DNA of 47,993 nucleotides from an uncultured Clostridia bacterium (GTDB taxonomy: Bacteria > Bacillota > Clostridia > UBA1381). The position numbers and the translations under genes were made by a program. Below the pieces are notes generated by a model. It made no database searches and was not told where the DNA came from. It saw only the letters and a list, made by a program, of their open reading frames with translations. Shown piece after piece: positions 42,888 through 47,993 of the stretch. The DNA lies in the NCBI GenBank assembly GCA_934501535.1, contig CAKSUM010000019.1, positions 1 to 47,993 on the forward strand, written 5' to 3'. How positions within the stretch are numbered: the stretch's first letter is position 1; each line of letters starts with the position of its first letter.

Positions 42888-43691
42888 ATGAACATCAGGC
42901 TCCCGGAAATCGTAGCTGCCGGCATATATAACAGTGACATTGCCGTGAAAGGGCGTAATGAAACCAAAAACCGAAGAACAAAAATGTTTGAAATAGAAAT
43001 ACCGCTGGAAAAGGGAGGGATATCGTATATCAACGGCGAATCGCATATTATAACGCCCGAAACCGTGATTTGTGCAAAACCCGAGCAGCTGCGGCACACA
43101 AGGCTGCCGCATAAATGTTTTTATATTCATTTCATGGTGCATGACGGAGTCATTTTTGATTTGCTTGCCGAGATGCCGGATTTTATAGATATTGAAAATA
43201 CGGAGAAAATATATAATATTTTCCGGGAAATAATCGCGTATTCGGAAAGTGTTTCGGCGGGGGAGGGTATTATGCTGCAAAGCCGTGTGCTTGAGCTGGT
43301 GTATATACTTTCAAAAGCAGCAAAAATTCATGGTGCCGGAATTTTGAACAGAAACGGCGGAAGAATTATTGATGAGATCATTGAATACATAAACGGACAT
43401 ATAACCGAGGATTTGTCGCTTAAAGCACTGGCGCGGCAGGCATGCATCAGTCCGATACATTTTCATAACTGTTTTCGTGCATTTACGGGGAGGACGGTTC
43501 ATGAATATGTCGAGGAGCAGAGAATAAAAAAGGCGAAGGTGCTGCTTTTGTCTGCGGATATGACGCTTGCGGATATAGCTTATCAAACCGGATTTTCTTC
43601 ACAATCGTATTTCAGTTACGCGTTCAGACGTAAAACAGGTATGACGCCGCGCGAATATGCAAAGACGGAGCTGAAAAGATATGAACGTTAA
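42888..43691 (+). CDS. AraC family transcriptional regulator
   Basis: The 267-residue protein has an N-terminal cupin-like sensing domain (~1-150; ISYINGESHIITPETVICAKPEQLRH) and a C-terminal double HTH (~165-265): DLSLKALARQACISPIHFHNCFRAFTGRTVHEYV, and MTLADIAYQTGFSSQSYFSYAFRRKTGMTPREY. TTGGAG lies upstream of ATG 42888. It is divergent from the DgoD-GH42-GH16-SDR operon and probably controls it in response to a sugar. Confidence 0.92.
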   Translation: MNIRLPEIVAAGIYNSDIAVKGRNETKNRRTKMFEIEIPLEKGGISYINGESHIITPETVICAKPEQLRHTRLPHKCFYIHFMVHDGVIFDLLAEMPDFIDIENTEKIYNIFREIIAYSESVSAGEGIMLQSRVLELVYILSKAAKIHGAGILNRNGGRIIDEIIEYINGHITEDLSLKALARQACISPIHFHNCFRAFTGRTVHEYVEEQRIKKAKVLLLSADMTLADIAYQTGFSSQSYFSYAFRRKTGMTPREYAKTELKRYER

Positions 43692-43729
43692 AAAAAGCAT
43701 GGATTTTATGATTTTTTTTAAAATATGGG

Positions 43730-43758
43730 TTGCGTTTTTTAGCTTGATGTGATATAAT
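43730..43758 (+). promoter_or_regulatory. tRNA-Gly/tRNA-Ala promoter
   Basis: TTGCGT (43730-43735) and TATAAT (43753-43758) have a 17-bp spacer, ~60 bp before the tRNA-Gly. Confidence 0.65.
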
Positions 43759-43821
43759 AGAAAACGGTGTTTGAATATAATATGCTGAAGTTACAGTATC
43801 ACATTGAAAACCGTTTGATTT

Positions 43822-43895
43822 GTAGGCATAGTTTAGCGGTAAAACGATGGCTTCCCAAGCCGTAGTCGCGGGTTCGACTCCCGTTGCCTGCTCCA
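43822..43895 (+). tRNA. tRNA-Gly (anticodon CCC)
   Basis: The complete cloverleaf has acceptor GTAGGCA/TGCCTGC, a D-stem GTTT/AAAC, anticodon stem ATGGC/GCCGT with loop TTCCCAA, T-arm GCGGG-TTCGACT-CCCGT and an encoded CCA. It reads GGG codons. Confidence 0.95.
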
Positions 43896-43905
43896 AATAT
43901 TTTAC

Positions 43906-43981
43906 GGGGGTATAGCTCAGTTGGGAGAGCGGTTGCTTCGCATGTAACAGGTCTGGGGTTCGAATCCCCATATCTCCACCA
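43906..43981 (+). tRNA. tRNA-Ala (anticodon CGC)
   Basis: The cloverleaf has acceptor GGGGGTA/TATCTCC with the G3:U70 pair that identifies alanine tRNAs, anticodon stem GTTGC/GTAAC with loop TTCGCAT (anticodon CGC), T-arm TGGGG-TTCGAAT-CCCCA and an encoded CCA. It reads GCG codons and lies 10 nt after tRNA-Gly. Confidence 0.93.
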
Positions 43982-43983
43982 CG

Positions 43984-44014
43984 TCGGAACGGACTTTGCT
44001 CTGTTCCGATTTTT
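43984..44014 (+). terminator. Terminator after the tRNA pair
   Basis: TCGGAAC (43984-43990) pairs with GTTCCGA (44003-44009), followed by TTTTT. Confidence 0.85.
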
Positions 44015-44021
44015 CTATGCG

Positions 44022-44170
44022 AAAAATCAGTCACACGCGCCGTCATTCCTCCTCTTTCGCAAAAAGGCACGCTCGGCTCACTTGTTCGCTTGTAAATACG
44101 CTCACAACGGTTCACTTTCGCTGCCGCCTTTTTGCGAGATGCGCCTGCGGCGCAAATATTCCGGCGGTTC
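44022..44170. repeat. Possible interspersed repeat with 12-bp inverted ends
   Basis: This non-coding stretch holds TCGCAAAAAGGC (44057-44068) and its exact complement GCCTTTTTGCGA (44126-44137), enclosing 57 bp with three related CGGCTCAC/ACGCTCAC/CGGTTCAC units. A GCGCC-TGC-GGCGC hairpin (44141-44153) follows. It looks like a small palindromic extragenic element rather than a gene. Copies elsewhere in the genome cannot be checked here. Confidence 0.4.
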
Positions 44171-44222
44171 GGTTTCTCTTAGTTAACTATTGATTTCCGA
44201 CTTTTTATCCCTATAAAATCCC

Positions 44223-45113
44223 TTATTTTATCGGGGTGATGCCGGAGGGGTTGTTATTTTTGCGGAACTCCGACGGAGAACAGCCGGTGCTGTTTTTGAA
44301 AAAGCGGCTGAATGAATAAATGTCGGAAAAATTCAGCTTTTCGGAAAGCACGGTTACCGGAAGTGAGGTTGTCCGTAAATTTTCCTTTATATATTCAATT
44401 CTTTTATTATGATAGTATGCTATAATGTTCTGACCGTACAGTGATTTGAATTTTCGCATCAGTGTATATTTATTGAAATAAAATTGTTTTACAAGGGAGT
44501 TTAGCGTTATTACAGATAAAAAATTATTGTCAATATAATTTTTAACTGCAATTACGGGGTTGTCCGTGACAGCGCCGATTGCTGACGGCATGCGGTCAAA
44601 CTGAGTCAGAATACAGTTTAACAGCTCCAGCATTTTTGCTTTGTACAAAATTTCATAATTATATGTTTTGTCTTGAAACAAACCTATTATCTCAAAAAAT
44701 ATTTTTTTGAACGCAACCAAATCAGCAGGAGTAAATACATCGGGAATCGGTACGTCTTTAAAAACATCAGCTTGAATTAATGAAAGCTCATATTTGTTCA
44801 TTGCGTTTTTCGGCTTAAAGGATACGGGAGTTTTTTCGCTTTTACTGTTATATGTGACATCAAAATGAATATGCGGCTGAACAAAATCGCAGCCGTCCGC
44901 GCATTCAAATTTATGATTAATTCCGGGGCGCAAAAAAATCACGTCATTCTTTTTGCACAAATATTCGCGCCCGTCTATGGTAATCCTGCACGCACCGCCG
45001 TCTGCCAGGATAATTTCGTAGTCAAAAATCACTCTGTCGCTTATGGTGAACGGTGCGGTGAGCACAGAAAACATTGCAACCCTTATATAAGGAGAAAATT
45101 CTTTTTTGTTCAT
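44223..45113 (-). CDS. AraC family transcriptional regulator
   Basis: The 296-residue protein has an N-terminal cupin (~20-130; GACRITIDGREYLCKKNDVIFLRPGINHKFE, HIHFDV) and a C-terminal AraC HTH pair (~205-295) including SLVKQFYFNKYTLMRKFKSLYGQNI and LNFSDIYSFSRFFKNSTGCSPSEFRK. ATG 45113 has AAAGGA upstream. It is divergent from the DUF2961 gene and probably activates it. It is only distantly similar to the AraC protein at 42888. Confidence 0.9.
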   Translation of the reverse strand: MNKKEFSPYIRVAMFSVLTAPFTISDRVIFDYEIILADGGACRITIDGREYLCKKNDVIFLRPGINHKFECADGCDFVQPHIHFDVTYNSKSEKTPVSFKPKNAMNKYELSLIQADVFKDVPIPDVFTPADLVAFKKIFFEIIGLFQDKTYNYEILYKAKMLELLNCILTQFDRMPSAIGAVTDNPVIAVKNYIDNNFLSVITLNSLVKQFYFNKYTLMRKFKSLYGQNIIAYYHNKRIEYIKENLRTTSLPVTVLSEKLNFSDIYSFSRFFKNSTGCSPSEFRKNNNPSGITPIK

Positions 45114-45196
45114 ATGTTCAACGTCCTTTTGGATATGTGTCAACAAATGACAAATTTATTGTTATGATACTGCTATTTATTACAGCGGATTTTGTT

Positions 45197-45231
45197 GCTA
45201 TAATTATAGCATAAAATCACAGTTTGGTCAA
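45197..45231. promoter_or_regulatory. Overlapping divergent promoters sharing a palindromic -10
   Basis: GCTATAATTATAGC (45197-45210) is a perfect palindrome that gives TATAAT on both strands. On minus, TTGACC (45231-45226) stands 17 bp from TATAAT (45208-45203) and would drive the AraC gene. On plus, TATAAT (45199-45204) would serve the DUF2961 gene but has only a poor -35 (TTTATT, 45176-45181), as expected for an activator-dependent promoter. Confidence 0.5.
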
Positions 45232-45244
45232 GGAGGAAGTCAGA

Positions 45245-46297
45245 ATGATGAATTTGTCTGAAATGAAAAATTTTGAAACGAGGTCAATTTCTGCTGAAAA
45301 TTTTAAAGGCGAAAAAGGAATGGGTGCAGCGGCGGAACACGGAACCGGCGAGGAGGCGGCAAGAGAGCTGGGAAAGGGGTGGAAAATATCGCCCTCCGTC
45401 ATAATAAAGCCGGGTGAAACGTTTGAACTTGCCGATATAGACGGCAGCGGAATTATAAAGCATATATGGCTCACGGATAACTGTCCGATGAACAGAATGC
45501 TGATTATCAGAATGTACTGGGACGGCAGCGGCACACCGTCGGTTGAGGTACCTCTGGGGGATTTTTTTGCCTCTGCCGAATATCAGAAATTTGTACAGCT
45601 GACATCACTGCCTGTTTGCGTCAATCCGGGGCGGGCATTTAACTGTTACTGGGATATGCCGTTTTATAAAAAGTGCCGTATAACTATTGAAAATTTATAT
45701 ACGGAAGATGTTACGGTGTACTATCAGATTGATTACCTTATAGGTGAGCTGCACGGTAAATACGGATATTTTCATGCGCAGTTCCGAAGAGTAAATCCGC
45801 TCCCGTATAAAGAATGTTATACAATACTGGACAATGTCCGCGGTAACGGTCATTATGTCGGAACCTACATGTTTTGGGGCGTAAATAATTCCGGCTGGTG
45901 GGGCGAGGGAGAGATAAAATTTTATCTTGACGGTGACGGGGAATATCCGACAATATGCGGCACCGGCACGGAGGACTATTTCTGCGGCTCGTGGAACTTT
46001 GACCCGGACGGCGATTACAGGGAATTTTGTACGCCTTATGCGGGACTTGCAAAAATAGTGAGATCTGACGGCAGCTATGTATCGCAGCAAAGATTTTCTC
46101 TTTATCGGTGGCATATAACCGACCCGGTTTACTTTAAAAAGGATATAAAAGTAACAATTCAGGCACTGGGCTGGAGAAGCGGCAAACGGTATCTTCCGCT
46201 GAGGGACGATATTTCGTCGGTGGCTTTCTGGTATCAGGACAGCATATGCAAGGATTTTCCGCAATTTCCGTCTGCCGATGAGCTTGAAATTATATAA
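45245..46297 (+). CDS. GH172 family glycoside hydrolase (DUF2961)
   Basis: The 350-residue protein has the DUF2961/GH172 hallmark GTGTEDYF (239-246) and WWGEGEIKFYLDGD (218-231), two jelly-roll domains and a C-terminal RWHITDPVYFKKDIKV. GH172 enzymes act on fructofuranosyl or arabinofuranosyl linkages (difructose anhydride synthase, exo-arabinofuranosidase). No signal peptide. AAGGAGG stands 8 nt before ATG 45245. The gene is monocistronic beside its divergent AraC regulator. Confidence 0.88.
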   Translation: MMNLSEMKNFETRSISAENFKGEKGMGAAAEHGTGEEAARELGKGWKISPSVIIKPGETFELADIDGSGIIKHIWLTDNCPMNRMLIIRMYWDGSGTPSVEVPLGDFFASAEYQKFVQLTSLPVCVNPGRAFNCYWDMPFYKKCRITIENLYTEDVTVYYQIDYLIGELHGKYGYFHAQFRRVNPLPYKECYTILDNVRGNGHYVGTYMFWGVNNSGWWGEGEIKFYLDGDGEYPTICGTGTEDYFCGSWNFDPDGDYREFCTPYAGLAKIVRSDGSYVSQQRFSLYRWHITDPVYFKKDIKVTIQALGWRSGKRYLPLRDDISSVAFWYQDSICKDFPQFPSADELEII

Positions 46298-46351
46298 GCG
46301 GAATGTGCGGGATTTTTTGGAATAAAAAACGGCTGCGGCAGCGAAAATTAC

Positions 46352-46380
46352 TTGACAGCATAAAAATTTTGTTGTATAAT
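46352..46380 (+). promoter_or_regulatory. gdhA promoter
   Basis: TTGACA (46352-46357) and TATAAT (46375-46380) have a 17-bp spacer. A ~65-nt leader follows with short CGGT/ACCG and GGTA/TACC hairpins and no recognised riboswitch. Confidence 0.85.
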
Positions 46381-46453
46381 ATAACCGTTCGGTTTTTACC
46401 GGATATGCCGACCTAGCAGATTGGTATATTTTTACCGTATGGAGGTAACAGAG

Positions 46454-47794
46454 ATGAAAAACAAATATTTAATCGGCGTTTTGGAAAACGTTGAAAAGAG
46501 AAATGCAGGCGAGCCGGAATTTATTCAGGCTGTTACAGAAGTTCTTGAAACACTTGAGCCTGTTGTTGAAAAAAGACCCGACCTTGTTGAAGCGGGCGTA
46601 ATCGACCGCCTTGTTGAGCCGGAAAGACAGATTATCTTCCGCGTACCGTGGGTTGATGATAACGGTAAGGTTCAGGTTAACAGAGGCTTCAGAGTTCAGT
46701 ATAACTCGGCTATTGGACCGTACAAGGGCGGAATAAGACTTCATCCGTCTGTATACCTCGGAATAATCAAATTCCTTGGCTTTGAACAGGTATTCAAAAA
46801 TTCGCTTACAACTCTGCCGATGGGCGGCGGAAAAGGCGGCTCGGACTTTGACCCCAAGGGTAAGTCGGACGCGGAAGTAATGCGTTTCTGCCAGAGCTTT
46901 ATGACAGAGCTGTCAAAGCATATCGGTGCAGACTGCGACGTACCGGCAGGTGACATCGGAACAGGTGCAAGAGAAATCGGATATATGTTCGGTCAGTATA
47001 AAAGACTCAGAAACGAATTTACCGGCGTGCTCACAGGCAAAGGTCTTACCTACGGCGGTTCGCTTACAAGAACAGAAGCTACCGGCTACGGTCTGTGCTA
47101 CTTCACAAATGAAATGCTGAAAGCTAACGGCAAGAGCTTTAAGGGTCAGAAAGTTGTTATTTCCGGTTCAGGTAACGTTGCTATTTACGCTACGGAAAAG
47201 GCAACAGAGATGGGCGCAACAGTAATTGCTATGTCCGACTCAAACGGATATATTCATGATGAAAACGGTATTGACCTTGCAGCTGTAAAGCAGCTAAAAG
47301 AGGTTGAAAGAAAGAGAATTAAAGAGTATGTAAAGGATCACCCGACAGCGACATACACAGAGGGCTGCAAGGGTATCTGGACAATTCCGTGCGACATTGC
47401 ACTGCCGTGTGCAACTCAGAACGAAATTGACGGAGAAAGTGCGGAAATTCTTGCTAAAAACGGTTGCTATGCCGTTTCTGAGGGTGCTAATATGCCTTCG
47501 ACTCCGGAAGCGATTGAAGTATACTTCAAAAATAACATGCTTTACGGACCGGCTAAGGCTGCAAATGCAGGCGGCGTTGCTACGTCAGGTCTTGAAATGA
47601 GCCAGAACTCACAAAGACTGTCATGGACTTTTGAAGAAGTTGACGCAAAGCTGCATGACATCATGGTAAGCATATTCAAGGCGTGCGAATCGGCTGCCAA
47701 AGAATATGGCATGGAGGGCAACTATATGGCAGGCGCAAACATTGCCGGCTTCCTGAAGGTTGCCGAGGCTATGAAAGCTCAGGGCTGCGTTTGA
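46454..47794 (+). CDS. gdhA: Glutamate dehydrogenase (NADP-type, hexameric)
   Basis: The 446-residue protein is full length for the bacterial hexameric enzyme. It has GPYKGGIRLHPSV, LPMGGGKGGSDFDPKGKSD (catalytic/substrate lysines), DVPAGDIGTGAREIGYMFG, the nucleotide loop GSGNVA and ANAGGVATSGLEMSQNSQR. It makes glutamate from 2-oxoglutarate and ammonium. ATG 46454 has ATGGAGG upstream. Codon choice looks more biased than in the EPS genes (many GGT, GCT, AAG), which fits high expression. Confidence 0.97.
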   Translation: MKNKYLIGVLENVEKRNAGEPEFIQAVTEVLETLEPVVEKRPDLVEAGVIDRLVEPERQIIFRVPWVDDNGKVQVNRGFRVQYNSAIGPYKGGIRLHPSVYLGIIKFLGFEQVFKNSLTTLPMGGGKGGSDFDPKGKSDAEVMRFCQSFMTELSKHIGADCDVPAGDIGTGAREIGYMFGQYKRLRNEFTGVLTGKGLTYGGSLTRTEATGYGLCYFTNEMLKANGKSFKGQKVVISGSGNVAIYATEKATEMGATVIAMSDSNGYIHDENGIDLAAVKQLKEVERKRIKEYVKDHPTATYTEGCKGIWTIPCDIALPCATQNEIDGESAEILAKNGCYAVSEGANMPSTPEAIEVYFKNNMLYGPAKAANAGGVATSGLEMSQNSQRLSWTFEEVDAKLHDIMVSIFKACESAAKEYGMEGNYMAGANIAGFLKVAEAMKAQGCV

Positions 47795-47993
47795 TTTAAA
47801 ACAGTATAAATAAAACCGAACCGGCGGCAGATTGGTTTATGCCGCAGGCTCGGGGCAATCCCTCATTTTGTGTAAACCTCAAAATTGGCTCCAAAATGAT
47901 AATATAATCTAAGTGTTTTTTTGTGGGCTGAGAGCCGGATTTCGGCTTTCAGTCCTTAGTTATAATATAGCGTAAAATTGCCGGCATGTCAAG
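47795..47993. other. Non-coding tail after gdhA
   Basis: No gene is seen. A GCGGCA/TGCCGC hairpin (47824-47845) lies just after gdhA but lacks a T-run. CATTTTG/CAAAATG form a longer-range inverted repeat (47864-47897). A strong stem (47925-47955; GGGCTGA/TCAGTCC and AGCCG/CGGCT) follows a seven-T run rather than preceding one. Confidence 0.4.

Noticed and set aside
43624..44115. Minus-strand frame of 163 codons over the tRNA pair
   Set aside because: It translates the complement of two tRNAs and a repeat-like region (RIPDLLHAKQPLSQLSYTP is a common tRNA artefact).
46387..46453. Glutamine-type riboswitch in the gdhA leader
   Set aside because: The short leader shows only small A/T-rich hairpins and lacks the conserved glnA-motif sequences.

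Overview
The window looks like a chromosomal segment of an anaerobic member of the class Clostridia, probably an uncultured gut-type lineage. The grounds are the gene order nadK-argR-recN, the rplM-rpsI pair, AT-rich intergenic regions with near-consensus TTGACA-17-TATAAT promoters, strong AGGAGG ribosome binding sites, a GEMM-I riboswitch, and iron-alcohol-dehydrogenase and flavodoxin genes. No phage, IS element or CRISPR array is visible.

Layout. (1) 1-2100: a tRNA-Leu(CAG) with promoter and terminator, a truncated tRNA-Leu copy, a possible structured transcript on the minus strand, a pnuC transporter with a terminator/antiterminator leader and an apparent frameshift, and a CysE-like acetyltransferase. 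(2) 2135-22580: a ~20 kb exopolysaccharide (EPS) operon of 17 co-directional genes behind one strong promoter, a cyclic-di-GMP-I riboswitch and a terminator. It encodes a Wzx flippase, a Wzy polymerase, a priming phosphoglycosyltransferase, GT32, two GT4 and three GT2 transferases, a GtrII/GtrB pair, a YdjC deacetylase, an acyltransferase, two Wzz-like proteins (one carrying a degenerate GGDEF domain), a DnaA_N-TM-phosphoesterase fusion, and an EAL phosphodiesterase that keeps its catalytic residues. (3) 22590-31050: housekeeping genes: PutP symporter, S9/L13, a HAD phosphatase, nadK-argR-recN-rseC, a small conserved protein, GNAT and flavodoxin. (4) 31055-33900: an iron alcohol dehydrogenase and flavodoxin opposite a MerR regulator (also frameshifted at an A7 tract), then TfoX-N and a class-I amidotransferase. 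(5) 34030-46300: a glycan-catabolic region with a GH123-like protein and an unknown large protein on plus, an operon of galactonate-dehydratase-like enzyme, GH42-like, GH16 and SDR on minus, two AraC regulators, tRNA-Gly(CCC), tRNA-Ala(CGC) and a GH172/DUF2961 enzyme. None of the glycosidases has a signal peptide and no transporter is encoded here. (6) 46350-47993: gdhA and a non-coding tail.

How it works together. The most interesting unit is the EPS operon. Its transcript starts with a c-di-GMP sensor whose P1 strand overlaps a terminator, which suggests c-di-GMP permits read-through. The same transcript encodes an EAL enzyme predicted to destroy c-di-GMP and a chain-length-control protein with a GGDEF-type domain that has lost its catalytic signature. 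This would make a self-limiting circuit inside one operon. Two other points stand out. Two unrelated genes (pnuC and the MerR gene) are each out of frame by one A in an A7 tract near the start codon. The divergent ADH/MerR region holds a textbook 19-bp-spacer MerR-type promoter with a perfect 20-bp palindrome.
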